Shown: positions 1 through 9,012, numbered from the stretch's first letter. The stretch is DNA of 64,000 nt from Aestuariivivens sediminis (GCF_022662105.1 NZ_JAKMCP010000003.1:496001-560000), one strand, 5' to 3'. The notes: a model not told the origin generated them from the sequence alone. Translations and numbers: made by a program.

Positions 1-88
1 GGCTATTTCGAATTTATCATGCTGCCATAAAGGATGAATGAGATCGATAGGGGCCTTAATGCATACAACTATGTTAATTGAAGTAAAA

Positions 89-1243
89 TTAATATCTTTC
101 CATTATACCATCGATTTCCAAAGCATACCTGTCGATACCCCCTTGAAGGTTATAAACGTTATCAAACCCATTACTATGGAGATAGTCAACCACTGCTTTA
201 CTTCTGCTACCAAGATGACATATTACAACTATGGATTTATTTTTAGGTAACTTATTCAAGTTTTTTGAAATTTGTTGTAAGGGTATTAATTCAGACCCCT
301 CAATCCTGGCGATTTCATATTCATGGGGTTCTCTAACATCCAATAAAAAAACTTCATCCTTCCTTATTAAATGCAACAAACTTTGAGGTTGTATTTCTTT
401 ATTGTCTTGAGGATCAATGGTTGAATGTGAAATTTTTGATTCGTCTTTTTTTACGCCGCAAAAAACATCATAATCAATGAGTTCTTTAATGGTTGGGTGC
501 TCCCCACATATCTCACAATTTGGATTTTTATGTAAACGAATTTCCGAAAAGCGCATGTCCAAAGCATTGTATACTAATAAACGTCCGATTAAAGGCTTTC
601 CTTTATCCAAAATTAGTTTAATCACTTCAGTGGCCTGAACCGTTCCCATGATTCCCGGCAAAACGCCCAAAACACCTACTTCAGAACACGACGGTACTGT
701 TCCTGCCCCGGGTGGACTAGGGTATAAACATCTGTAACAAGGCCCATCATTTGTCGCAAATATACTGGCTTGACCTTCAAACTTATAAACCGATGCATAG
801 ACATTGGGTTTCCCCAATAACACACAAGTATCGTTGACCAAATATCGTGTTTGAAAATTGTCAGTCCCATCAGCCACAATATCATAATCTTTAATAATAT
901 CCTTTGCATTGCTCGAATGTAGTGCAACATGATGTAAAACTACATGAACATCCGGATTAATATCCTTAAGGGTCTGTAGGGCTGATTCTATTTTTAGCTG
1001 TCCTATGGAGGAGTTACCATGAATAATTTGTCGCTGGAGATTAGAGGTTTCTACCACATCAAAATCAACCAATCCTAAAGTACCTACGCCCGAAGCAGCC
1101 AAATACATGGCGAGTGGAGAACCCAATCCTCCGAGACCTACTACCAAAACCGATGCCTTTTTTAGCCTTTTCTGTCCTTCCATTCCGACTTCCGACAATA
1201 ATATATGCCTGGAGTATCGTTTTAATTCTTCTCTGTTTAACAT
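89..1243 (-). CDS. moeB: MoeB/ThiF-type adenylyltransferase with C-terminal rhodanese domain
   Basis: This is an E1-like enzyme that adenylates the C-terminus of a small sulfur-carrier protein (MoaD or ThiS) and, through its rhodanese domain, probably also transfers sulfur for molybdopterin or thiamine synthesis in the cytoplasm. The protein has the family start (LNREELKRYSRHI), the nucleotide-binding glycine motif VVGLGGLGSP near residue 35, two zinc-binding CxxC pairs (CYRC and CEIC) and a C-terminal rhodanese domain with DVREPHEY and the active-site loop ICHLGSRSK. The open frame runs back to a TTG at 1270, but the ATG at 1243 fits the family N-terminus better and gives about 384 residues. 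MoeB and ThiF roles cannot be separated without seeing the genes left of the window. Family assignment is firm and the exact pathway is not. Confidence 0.9.
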   Translation of the reverse strand: MLNREELKRYSRHILLSEVGMEGQKRLKKASVLVVGLGGLGSPLAMYLAASGVGTLGLVDFDVVETSNLQRQIIHGNSSIGQLKIESALQTLKDINPDVHVVLHHVALHSSNAKDIIKDYDIVADGTDNFQTRYLVNDTCVLLGKPNVYASVYKFEGQASIFATNDGPCYRCLYPSPPGAGTVPSCSEVGVLGVLPGIMGTVQATEVIKLILDKGKPLIGRLLVYNALDMRFSEIRLHKNPNCEICGEHPTIKELIDYDVFCGVKKDESKISHSTIDPQDNKEIQPQSLLHLIRKDEVFLLDVREPHEYEIARIEGSELIPLQQISKNLNKLPKNKSIVVICHLGSRSKAVVDYLHSNGFDNVYNLQGGIDRYALEIDGIMERY

Positions 1244-1413
1244 GTTCTGTGTAATTTTGTAAACATTCAATTCTCCACCATTGAGAGGAAGTGTTTACCG
1301 TATTTAAATTAAAATCATTGGATAAAATTAAGACATTTCATATAGAAAAATTGATATTATGTCAACATTTAGAGTCTTAAATACAAGTTATTCCTTTTTC
1401 GTAACATGCTACC

Positions 1414-1563
1414 TTAATTTGTTAATCCGCCAATCACTCTAGATTTTAGATCGATAGACAGCTTCTTAAAATGTCTTTGGATGAAATAACGATTAACTCT
1501 AGACCTAATAGTTTTGGGATTATGGTGGTCCACTGTTATTTTAAAATAATTGATAATACCCTT
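1414..1563 (-). other. Unrecognised open stretch, possible gene remnant
   Basis: On the minus strand an open frame of about 48 codons ends with a TAA at 1414-1416 and is preceded by two in-frame TAG codons. The peptide is basic (for example HHNPKTIRSRVNRYF) and looks more like coding sequence than chance, but there is no good start codon and I do not recognise the family. It lies in a 330-base stretch, 1244-1572, that otherwise holds nothing I can name, next to clear gene remnants. It may be the tail of another decayed gene. Low confidence. Confidence 0.15.
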
Positions 1564-1572
1564 CTACTAATT

Positions 1573-1653
1573 CTAAAGTCTAATTAATGTAACGTTTTGG
1601 GTATAACCTATTGCCACGCCTAAAATTACTAAAAATGTAATTGCTTTTTTCAT
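1573..1653 (-). pseudogene. Signal-peptide remnant of a duplicated FG-GAP gene
   Basis: The frame starts at an ATG (1651-1653) and reads MKKAITFLVILGVAIGYTQ, then stops after 26 codons. It closely parallels the first residues of the intact FG-GAP protein at 2726-4162 (MKKEITFLTILCGAIVYAQ), including the following T-L-I. The roughly 140 bases upstream of both starts are also alike (see the repeat entries). I infer that a second copy of the FG-GAP gene once stood here and that everything after the signal peptide has been lost. It is unlikely to make a functional product. Confidence 0.7.
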
Positions 1654-1793
1654 GATAAGTTGGTTTAGTAACTATTTAAACGTGTTGAAACACATTATCT
1701 GAAAATGTATCTAAAACGAGACTCACTTACTGTTTATCAATATTCTAATAAAAGTTTAAAAGGTGTAAAAAACAAGGCTTACAGGTAGGAAAT
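1654..1793 (-). repeat. Duplicated leader/promoter region, copy 1
   Basis: This stretch upstream of the 26-codon remnant matches the stretch upstream of the intact FG-GAP gene (4163-4302). The match runs from the start codon through TAGTTACTAAA, a TTTATCA segment and a perfectly conserved block of about 20 bases at 1771-1793 containing AAGGCTTACAGGTAGGAAAT. The conservation of that block after the gene body has decayed suggests a recent duplication or a retained regulatory site. No transcription factor can be named. Confidence 0.65.
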
Positions 1794-1952
1794 ATTAGCT
1801 TGAATTAAGGTAATTCAAGCCGTACTTTTAATTTAGAATTATAATTAGGACCAGGAGTATACAAATTACCATTAAAACCTTATATAAAAGAATAACTAAT
1901 AGAAACTTATTTCTGCTTTTCATATTCTGCTATTATTTGTCTATTTCATTAT

Positions 1953-2042
1953 TTAAGCTAGCCACCAATACAAGCCGAAACAAATGATTGTATAAAACAC
2001 CAATAGAAAGAGTTCCAATTTGAACTTATTCAGTTCTTTCAT
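1953..2042 (-). CDS. Possible 29-residue single-span membrane peptide
   Basis: The short frame reads MKELNKFKLELFLLVF followed by a hydrophobic stretch ending GLYWWLA and a TAA. It would be a single transmembrane helix with a charged, amphipathic N-terminus. Its ATG lies 4 bases after the stop codon of the type B sorting-domain fragment (2047-2748), so it could have been translationally coupled to that gene. Nothing else supports expression. It could be a real small membrane protein left over from a longer operon, or a chance frame. Confidence 0.3.
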   Translation of the reverse strand: MKELNKFKLELFLLVFYTIICFGLYWWLA

Positions 2043-2046
2043 AGCT

Positions 2047-2748
2047 TCATCTTTTTAAAGTGAAATGGGATTTAAAGGATTTTATTTCTCCGTTTTTTGG
2101 CTCTATATAGTTCAGGGTAAACCAATAATCATCTGCAGGCAGAGGAACACCCTTGACAGTACCATCCCATCTCTCCCTGCTTGGATTAAACTGTTTGATT
2201 AACTTACCATAACGATTAAATATATTGACACAAGCATTAGGTTGATTGTCAAGACCTGAAATATTCCAGGTATCATTATATCCATCGCCGTTAGGTGTAA
2301 AATACCTGGGATAGTCCATAACTATTTTTCTTATACTGCTAACACCACATCCTGCTAAGTTTCTTACGGTTATGAGATGCTCTCCTTTGCTTACATTACT
2401 AAATAGGTTGCTTTTTTGCCAAGGGTTTTGATCCAATCTATATTCAAAATCTTGAATACCAATACCTGATACGTTAACTTTTAGGGTGTTTTCCTCAATT
2501 AAAGGATAAAAAATTGTTTCAACCATAATTTCCGGTGGTGGACTCAACACAACTCTTGTTTTAAATGTGCAAAAACAATCTGTTAGTTTACTTTTAACCT
2601 CAACATGATATTCTCCATCTTCTGTAGGAGAGATTGTGTTTGACGATTCGTTTGAAATTATAGTACCATTGTTAAACCATTTAAAACTATATTCATCCGC
2701 ATTGAGTCCTGTATCTATTTTTTGATTATTCTTTAATAATCCTTTGGA
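2047..2748 (-). pseudogene. 5'-truncated T9SS type B (gliding-motility C-terminal) protein
   Basis: The open frame has no usable start codon: it opens just after a stop at 2749-2751 and the first possible start is a GTG at 2550. The readable part begins inside a PKD-like or immunoglobulin-like unit (KWFNNG, DGEYHVEV, then C-F-C) and ends with the type B sorting domain typical of Bacteroidota: YPRYFTPNGDGYNDTW, NRYGKLIKQF, WDGT, DDYWF and the terminal FKSHFTLKR. Such tails direct secretion through the type IX system. The same tail type closes the intact protein at 10809-12908. The 3' end of the FG-GAP gene (stop at 2726) overlaps the start of this frame, so the two genes were probably joined by a deletion that removed this gene's 5' part. 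Confidence 0.75.
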
Positions 2749-4162
2749 CTACCGATGCGGTTTCAAATTCCATTTTAAGCACATAAATACCTGCAGGAAG
2801 TGTTGACAGGTCCAGTATTGAATCCTTTTCTTTAATATTTTTCACAGGTTTACCAAGCATATCGAATAATTGCATGCTTACCATCTTATGTTCTTTCGAA
2901 GATACATGCAATTGTTCCGTTGTTGGATTGGGATAGATTTCTAGTCCTTCCAGCAGTTCGGCCCGGTCCACACTTAACAGTGCCCCACTGTTTACATACA
3001 TTTCCGCAATTCGTGTGTTGGAATAGCCTAAAATTATGATATCCTCTGTACCATTACCATCCACATCTCCAATGGCTATATCTGCATTATTAATGCCCGT
3101 TATACTCTCTGATGACTCTTCTCTAAAATTACCCAACCCGTCATTGCTGTACAACCTGGTATTTCTTTTAGGTGTTGAATTCTCATAACCAGAAATAATG
3201 ACATCCATATCACCATCGTTGTCGGTATCAAAAAAATTTACAGTTCCGGCATTGCCACCAATAAATGGTTGAGTGGCATCTAATGTAAAGGTTCCCGTCC
3301 CATCATTTAAATATAACTCGGCCACCCTGTCTGAGGTCCCAAAACGTCCATTTATTAAAAGATCCTGGTCGCCATCACCATCAACATCTGCAAAATCAGC
3401 ATCACTATCCCTCATATCTGTGAATATGGCAGAAGCCGCGATATCCTTTACAAAAACACCCGTTCCGTCGTTTAAATATAAACTCGTTAACTCACTGGGC
3501 CCTGTATCTCCTGTGATCAACAAATCTAAATCTCCATCACCATCTACATCGGCAACATCAACATCGCCCTCGTTCGCCAAATCGAATGCCGGGCTGGCTG
3601 TAAGCAAAGTGAATACCGCCGGATTTGCACCGTTATTCTTATAAACCTCTGTTATCCTAGCTGCGGCTGCAGTATTATATCCGGAAAGGATTACATCTAA
3701 ATCACCATCGTTATCCAAATCCTCAATGATGACATCGCCAACACTAACATCCTTAAAGGGCTGGGAGGCATCCAAGATAAAAGCTCCTGTCCCGTCATTA
3801 AGCCATAATTCTGCTATCCTACCGCCTGAAATACTTCCGGTCAAGATTAAATCCATATCACCATCCCCCTCGATATCCGCAAATTCAGACCCCACATTTT
3901 CCACACCTTTAAAGGGTGTCTCTGCTACTAGAGTAAAATTACCTGAGCCATCATTAGTGAACAGCTCTGCTATCCCCTGAAATCCAGAGCCTCCCTGATC
4001 TCCTGTATTGAAAAAATCCAGGTCCCCGTCGCCATCTATGTCCACCAGGTGAGCTGATCCGTCTGTGGTGCCTTTGAATGGGGTACCACCAATTAATGTA
4101 AAGCTTTGGGCATAAACAATAGCCCCACATAAAATTGTTAAAAATGTAATTTCTTTTTTCAT
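2726..4162 (-). CDS. Secreted FG-GAP/VCBS repeat protein with T9SS type A sorting signal
   Basis: This 478-residue exported protein has a signal peptide (MKKEITFLTILCGAIVYAQ) and seven FG-GAP/VCBS-like repeats, each carrying a calcium-binding D-x-D-x-D-G-x-x-D loop (for example DVDGDGDLDLLITGD). It ends in a type IX secretion tail starting near residue 400 (LEIYPNPTTEQLHV, then LFDMLGK and GIYVLKM). The repeats should fold as a beta-propeller outside the cell, often used for adhesion or ligand binding. No catalytic domain is visible. The nearly identical repeats produce long antisense open frames, which I regard as shadows. Its promoter region is duplicated at 1654-1793. The family is clear and the function is not. 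Confidence 0.88.
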   Translation of the reverse strand: MKKEITFLTILCGAIVYAQSFTLIGGTPFKGTTDGSAHLVDIDGDGDLDFFNTGDQGGSGFQGIAELFTNDGSGNFTLVAETPFKGVENVGSEFADIEGDGDMDLILTGSISGGRIAELWLNDGTGAFILDASQPFKDVSVGDVIIEDLDNDGDLDVILSGYNTAAAARITEVYKNNGANPAVFTLLTASPAFDLANEGDVDVADVDGDGDLDLLITGDTGPSELTSLYLNDGTGVFVKDIAASAIFTDMRDSDADFADVDGDGDQDLLINGRFGTSDRVAELYLNDGTGTFTLDATQPFIGGNAGTVNFFDTDNDGDMDVIISGYENSTPKRNTRLYSNDGLGNFREESSESITGINNADIAIGDVDGNGTEDIIILGYSNTRIAEMYVNSGALLSVDRAELLEGLEIYPNPTTEQLHVSSKEHKMVSMQLFDMLGKPVKNIKEKDSILDLSTLPAGIYVLKMEFETASVVQRIIKE

Positions 4163-4302
4163 AATTAGTCTGATTTAGTAACTATTTAAAAGTGTTAAAA
4201 CACGTTAACGATATACGCATCTCAATCAAGACTAACTTACTGTTTATCAAATTTTTAATAAAACTTTATAGGTGTGAAAAACAAGGCTTACAGGTAGGAA
4301 AT
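4163..4302 (-). repeat. Duplicated leader/promoter region, copy 2 (FG-GAP gene)
   Basis: This is the leader of the intact FG-GAP gene and is homologous to 1654-1793. The strongest identity is the block at 4280-4302 (AAGGCTTACAGGTAGGAAAT core), which lies about 120 bases before the start codon in both copies. It may hold the promoter or an activator site. Confidence 0.65.
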
Positions 4303-4368
4303 TTTAGTGATATCGGTGAATATTATCGGTGTGTTTCTTGAAGGTAAAACGATCCTATTGAACCAACC

Positions 4369-5079
4369 CTATTTGTATAATTTATCTCGGTATTCGCTGG
4401 GAAGCAACCCATAGTGTTTTTTAAATTTTTTGGAGAAATATTTTGAATCCCTAAACCCTACAATGTAGGCGATTTCAGCAATGGAAACATCTTCATTCTT
4501 TGCTAACAGATCACGTGCCAATTCCAATTGAATTTTATTTTGAAATCCAATTAAAGACAATCCCACAATATTTTTTACACGACATCTTAATTTTTTTTGT
4601 GGCATATTTAAATCCTCTGCAATTGTTTTCCAGGTTTTACCATTTCGAATGATTTTGTCATGCACAGCCATTTCAACTAACGCAATCCATTGTAAATCAT
4701 TTTGGATGGCATCCTCAGTAAACAGTGTCTCTTTTCCCGTATTGGGTTTAAGTTGGGTAAATTCTGAATGGATAAATTTAATTGGAATGGAAAACGGTAA
4801 TTCGTCCTCCTCTTTAAACTTATTCTTATTGTTACATGTGCATTCAAATGTGTTTGACAATTCCCTTCCTAGATTTATCAATTCTTGCTTGTTAATTTCT
4901 ATTCTTGGAAATGACTTTTCTATGGTACTAATCAAATTAAATATACAAGAAAAAAACAATTTGTTATCATTAAATGCACTTTTCGACAGAAAACTTAACT
5001 CATCTGTCACTCTAAATTTAACCAATAAAGTCAATGTTTTATCCATTTTTAAAGTTGACTTTATCCTGTTTTTTTCCAT
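4369..5079 (-). CDS. AraC-family transcriptional regulator
   Basis: This 236-residue protein has an AraC-type double helix-turn-helix at its C-terminus (residues about 140-235), with the typical LARDLLAKNEDVSIAEIAY and GFRDSKYFSKKFKKHYG blocks. The N-terminal part resembles no sensor domain that I recognise. The open frame could start further upstream at 5139, but an ATG at 5077-5079 overlaps the stop codon of the upstream transporter gene as TAATG. I chose it because such overlaps mark translational coupling. The regulator therefore probably senses or controls something linked to the transporter's substrate. Confidence 0.82.
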   Translation of the reverse strand: MEKNRIKSTLKMDKTLTLLVKFRVTDELSFLSKSAFNDNKLFFSCIFNLISTIEKSFPRIEINKQELINLGRELSNTFECTCNNKNKFKEEDELPFSIPIKFIHSEFTQLKPNTGKETLFTEDAIQNDLQWIALVEMAVHDKIIRNGKTWKTIAEDLNMPQKKLRCRVKNIVGLSLIGFQNKIQLELARDLLAKNEDVSIAEIAYIVGFRDSKYFSKKFKKHYGLLPSEYRDKLYK

Positions 5080-6383
5080 TAGGTTTTCTTCCATGTTAAT
5101 AATGCCAATAGTGTTGATGTTATGGCTGCTCCGATCCAAAAGATGGTTATGCCATTAAAATTGTATACCGTATTTCCCTGGATTACGGATTTATTGTTTT
5201 CAATTAAATACCCACTGGCAATATCTTGAATCCCTGCAGCCATATAGCGCATTATACCTACCACTCCCAAAGCTGCTCCTGATGCCTTCTTAGAGGCCAT
5301 ATCAATAGCCATTAAACCTCCAAGGTAACATATTAAAGCACCTATTGCTAACCCAAAAATAATCATGCTTAAAGCATCCAACCACCACATATTTTTGGGC
5401 CCTAATAAAAAAAGTGATATCCCTATCACGTTCATCAATCCAAAAATGAAGGCAGGGGCTTTTCTCCTACCCTTAAAAAATCTATCTGATACAAAACCTG
5501 ATGATGCGGTGCCCAGAATACCACATATGGCACTAATTGCAACGAGCGAATTTGCCTGTGTTAATGTATAGCCTTTCGCCGTTTCAAAATAATATGGGCC
5601 CCAACTGTTTACAGCGTATCTTGAAATATACATAAAGGCACTGGATAATGCCAAGATCCAAACGTAAGGGTTCTTTAAGACACCTTTTTGTTCTTGCCAA
5701 GTCGATAAATTATCCTTTTTAAAATCTTCATTAACTGGCGAAAGCCCCATGCTCTCAGGGGTATCATGAAAGAAAACAGAAATAATTAACGCTCCAAACA
5801 ATCCAACCAAAGCTGCTGCTCTAAAGCCCCATTGCCACCCAAGATAAGATACAATCACAGCAGTTAATATATATGTAAAAGCTTCACCTATATTATGACT
5901 GGTACTCCAAAACCCATAAAAACTCCCACGTTCTTTGTCTTTATACCAGCGTGAAAGCGACACGATACAGGATGGCGCCCCCATGGATTGTACCCAACCA
6001 TTTATCCCCCAGCACATCGCAAAAAATATAAAAGTACTAGTAAAGCCCATAATTAAGTTAGCTAAAGCAGATATTAATAGCCCTGCAGACATGAATCGTC
6101 TTATATTACTGTGATCGACCAAAAACCCATTAGTGAGTTTACCAATGGCATAGGTGAAAAATAAAGCTGATCCTATTAAACCCAACTCAGATTCTGTCAA
6201 TACTCCAGTGTCTACAATGGGCTTTTTAATTACATTTAGACTCATTCGACATACATAGTATAATCCGTAACCTAAGGTAGCGGATAGAAAAACCTCCCAT
6301 TTTAGTTTTTTATAGAATTCGTCTTGCTCTACATCCAAGATTAGATTTTGCTTAGGATTTGATTTCTTAAAATATTTGATCAT
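5079..6383 (-). CDS. MFS transporter of the organophosphate:Pi antiporter (GlpT/UhpT-like) type
   Basis: This inner-membrane protein of 434 residues has about 12 hydrophobic segments. The N-terminal region (GYGLYYVCRMSLNVIKKP, then the first-loop pattern GKLTNGFLVDHSNIRRFM) resembles the OPA family, which exchanges glycerol-3-phosphate or hexose phosphates for phosphate. The neighbour upstream is the remnant of a glycerophosphodiesterase gene (6673-7032), which would have supplied glycerol-3-phosphate, so a GlpT-like role is a reasonable inference. Its stop codon overlaps the start of the AraC regulator (TAATG). A hairpin at 6568-6588 separates it from the remnant genes upstream, so it probably has its own promoter in 6384-6567. 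Substrate not proven. Confidence 0.82.
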   Translation of the reverse strand: MIKYFKKSNPKQNLILDVEQDEFYKKLKWEVFLSATLGYGLYYVCRMSLNVIKKPIVDTGVLTESELGLIGSALFFTYAIGKLTNGFLVDHSNIRRFMSAGLLISALANLIMGFTSTFIFFAMCWGINGWVQSMGAPSCIVSLSRWYKDKERGSFYGFWSTSHNIGEAFTYILTAVIVSYLGWQWGFRAAALVGLFGALIISVFFHDTPESMGLSPVNEDFKKDNLSTWQEQKGVLKNPYVWILALSSAFMYISRYAVNSWGPYYFETAKGYTLTQANSLVAISAICGILGTASSGFVSDRFFKGRRKAPAFIFGLMNVIGISLFLLGPKNMWWLDALSMIIFGLAIGALICYLGGLMAIDMASKKASGAALGVVGIMRYMAAGIQDIASGYLIENNKSVIQGNTVYNFNGITIFWIGAAITSTLLALLTWKKT

Positions 6384-6567
6384 GAACTATTTTATTTATT
6401 TGGACCCGTATATTTTACCTGGCTAGATGTTCGATTAAAGTTATCTATGGTTGGCAACCCTATTTTTGTGGAAACAATCCTTTTATAGACTATTAATTAT
6501 TCAAATTATCTGAACTATCTATAAAAGTTGACAATAATTCAATGTCTGATTTTTTAAAAAAGGTAAT

Positions 6568-6588
6568 GGCATGGCATAATGCCATGCC
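6568..6588 (-). terminator. Hairpin, probable terminator of the decayed SusC/GDPD operon
   Basis: A perfect 9-base inverted repeat, GGCATGGCA-TAA-TGCCATGCC, is followed on the minus strand by a short spacer and a run of six T. It lies after the end of the glycerophosphodiesterase remnant and before the OPA transporter gene. Confidence 0.6.
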
Positions 6589-6672
6589 TTCCCTTTCAAC
6601 AACTGAACTAACTTAAATTAACCAAATACTAAAATTACCCAGCATTGAATTAATGTTTTTATTCTGTGATCT

Positions 6673-7032
6673 TTAATCATGAAGGTTTTTACTTCTTAAA
6701 TATTCTAACAATAATTTTGGACATTCGGTCTGAATGATATTAATCCCTTTTGAAATCAATCTCCCAAATGCAGCATCAGGCTCTTTTAAGGCCCGGTCAT
6801 CATGATGTCCCTTATTATGATCAGGCCAAAGCACGTTGACCCAAACACGTGTACTCACTCTTTGAAATTCAATTAACTTTTCAACTTCCGGATAGGGATC
6901 AGATGAAAACCTAAATTCAACAGCATCAAAAGAGTTTTGTAATACCTCAATAAAGCATTCCTGATATTTATCCTCACCGAGTTGATAATTAGCATGTACA
7001 GCACGGAATCCATTTAGAACCCAAAATTTTGT
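6673..7032 (-). pseudogene. Glycerophosphodiester phosphodiesterase, 3' fragment
   Basis: The readable 119 codons match the end of a GDPD-type TIM barrel: FDAVEFRF, VSTRVWVNVLWPDHNKG, then DPDAAF-like EPDAAFGRLI and the terminal GINIIQTECPKLLLEYL. In intact enzymes this segment follows a catalytic N-terminal half (the H-R-G and E-x-D motifs), which is missing here. Upstream the frame is closed by a TAA at 7033-7035. Downstream of the truncated SusC gene only about 85 bases remain, so most of susC, any susD and the first half of this gene appear to have been deleted together. GDPDs hydrolyse glycerophosphodiesters such as glycerophosphoinositol to glycerol-3-phosphate plus alcohol. This fragment cannot do so. 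Confidence 0.7.
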
Positions 7033-7116
7033 TTAACATTACTAAGGGGTTTATTATATCCCTTAATGATAATTTGATCTGCGGTATTTGTGCCCTTATT
7101 AATTGGTAAAACTTAT

Positions 7117-7668
7117 TCATATAAAAGAGATGATTAAAGTGGCATTAGGTCTCGACATGTTTAGAAAAAAACTGCAGATAAAGTCAGATTGAGTTCCATT
7201 TTTTGTTCCTTTCTCGATTACAGATGCCCCTGCTAAAGGCATCCCGGACTCATCTGATATTACACCAGATACTTCGGCTTGTTGTCCAACCTTTAGCGAG
7301 TCGTTATTTCTAACTAAAATGGTATTATTAGCCGTGAATTTTACACTAAATTTACCACTGGAAAGACTTCTCTCGGATAACTGATTTGCATTAATATTGC
7401 CCTTTTTTACCTCTATCTTTGTAAAGCCATCAAATAACCCATCTTGATAAATAAACTTATATGCTGTTTGTTCTTTTATCAATTTAAAGATCTCTTCACC
7501 CGTCAATGATTGGTCAATATCAATCTTGCCCTTTGCATTTTGAGATAGTAAATTGTTTGGTGAGAAGCTAAAAGCGGTCAAACAACATAATATAATAAAG
7601 GTACACATGATAATAATTAGCCATTTCCTTCTAAAAAAACAAAGAACATGTTTACATTTTAACTCCAT
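7117..7668 (-). pseudogene. SusC/RagA TonB-dependent transporter, N-terminal fragment
   Basis: Only 183 codons of a gene that normally has about 1000 remain. Present are a signal segment (residues about 16-40), a secretin/TonB short N-terminal (STN) domain (residues about 50-120), as in transporters signalling to an anti-sigma factor, and the start of a carboxypeptidase-like repeat (VSGVISDESGMPLAGASV, then KGTKNGTQSDF). The D-G-N/S that should follow is already degraded and the frame ends at PNATLIISFI. No plug or barrel is left, so it cannot transport. It lies 98 bases downstream of fecR, the normal place for a FecR-controlled susC. Confidence 0.82.
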
Positions 7669-7766
7669 AAATTTGCCTTGTTATTAGTTAGTTTTTATTT
7701 ATTAATTAATGACTCCAAAGGGAATAAAGCGCAATACTTATCAGGTAAACCTTTATTCCCCATTTT

Positions 7767-8942
7767 TTACTTTAAGGTTATTGTTTTATTACTTATTTCA
7801 TAATTTTTAATTGTACTTAATGTTTTTAATGTGGTAAATATTCCTTCAATGTTCTGATTTTTTCCCAATACGCCGGAAAACGTTATAGTCTCTAATTGTT
7901 TATTTTCATAAATCACATCCACATCATACCACCTCGAAATGGTTTTCATGATATCCCGTAATGGCTTTTTATCAAAACTGAAAATGCCATTTTTCCATAA
8001 AATTTCATTGTTCACATTAACTAATGCAACACTCATTTCATTATTACTTGAGTTTAAAATGGCTTGCTCCCCGGGCTTTAATACCCTATTTTGCCCTGAA
8101 GAATGTATGGAAACTCTTCCCTCCACCAAGGTAGTGTAAATGGAAATGTCGTCTTTATAAGCTTTTATATTAAATTCCGTTCCCATCACCTGAACTTCCT
8201 GTGCATTATTGAGGACTTTGAACTTAGATCCGTTGTGTTCCTCACTTGGGGTTACATCAAAATAGGCTTCACCATAGACCAATTCTACCTGTCTGTCTTG
8301 TTCTTCAATAAAGCTAACCGGATATTTTAATTGGGATTCTGAATTCAACCAGACCTTTGTCCCGTCGGCCAGTACTATAAAAAATTGTCCTCCTCTGGGT
8401 ACTGTTAAGTAATTATATACTAATTCTTTAGTTCTTTTCTGATTGGATTCATAAACTAACTGCTCACCATCACTTGTTGCATAAAATGTTTTTAGAGAGG
8501 TCCCTTTCTGTAAGGCAATTTGGGATCCGTCTTCCAATGTTAAAGTGGCTTTATCTGTTCCCGGTTCAATTACATGGGTATTTACCAGTTCCGGATTAAT
8601 TGTATCATCCCCGGATGAATGAAATATATTGTCTTTTAAGAAATAAACCGTTGTCAATACTCCAATAATAATGGCCGCTGCATATTTGGACATTCTTTGC
8701 ACGTGTCTTAACCTAACCACTCTTTTTTCACTTTCGATCAGTTTATTAAGTTCATGCTCCGTTCTACCGGAATTAAAGCTTTTCAAATTATAGTCAATTA
8801 AATAATTGGTTTTAACATAATTGATAAACTCTGCTTTATTCTCCTTTTCCTTTACCCAAAGATATAATTCATCTAATTCAGATGATGAAGCCTGATTTAT
8901 GCAGTATTTAACTATTACTCTTTGTATTTTTTTTGACGACAT
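7767..8942 (-). CDS. FecR-family anti-sigma factor
   Basis: This 391-residue inner-membrane protein has a cytoplasmic N-terminal sigma-binding part, one membrane segment (about residues 88-104, YAAAIIIGVLTTVYFL), a periplasmic FecR domain (VPRGGQFFIVLADGTKVWLN, then VELVYGEAYFDV and LKPGEQA) and the C-terminal DUF4974-like region (ISRWYDVDVIYEN). Such proteins hold an ECF sigma factor until the STN domain of a partner SusC signals that substrate is present. The partner gene just downstream is truncated, so the signal input looks lost. Unusually, the sigma gene is divergent, 84-111 bases away, rather than upstream on the same strand. Confidence 0.9.
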   Translation of the reverse strand: MSSKKIQRVIVKYCINQASSSELDELYLWVKEKENKAEFINYVKTNYLIDYNLKSFNSGRTEHELNKLIESEKRVVRLRHVQRMSKYAAAIIIGVLTTVYFLKDNIFHSSGDDTINPELVNTHVIEPGTDKATLTLEDGSQIALQKGTSLKTFYATSDGEQLVYESNQKRTKELVYNYLTVPRGGQFFIVLADGTKVWLNSESQLKYPVSFIEEQDRQVELVYGEAYFDVTPSEEHNGSKFKVLNNAQEVQVMGTEFNIKAYKDDISIYTTLVEGRVSIHSSGQNRVLKPGEQAILNSSNNEMSVALVNVNNEILWKNGIFSFDKKPLRDIMKTISRWYDVDVIYENKQLETITFSGVLGKNQNIEGIFTTLKTLSTIKNYEISNKTITLK

Positions 8943-9012
8943 TCAATTATAATCTTTTCAACTAAAGCGAAGCAAAAACGAAAAACCCTAACTTTTTTGA
9001 TAAGTTTTTTTT

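Noticed and set aside
1-88. Minus-strand open frame running off the left edge (peptide INIVVCIKAPIDLIH)
   Set aside because: It looks somewhat coding but has no start codon before MoeB and is too short to assign.
3273-3980. Plus-strand frames rich in Pro and Ser (for example SPSPSTSA)
   Set aside because: They are the complement of the repeated DGDGD calcium loops of the FG-GAP gene and have no start or signal features of their own.
5079-5139. Longer AraC regulator start overlapping the transporter gene by 61 bases
   Set aside because: The added residues are just the transporter's 3' end read in another frame. The TAATG overlap start explains the arrangement better.
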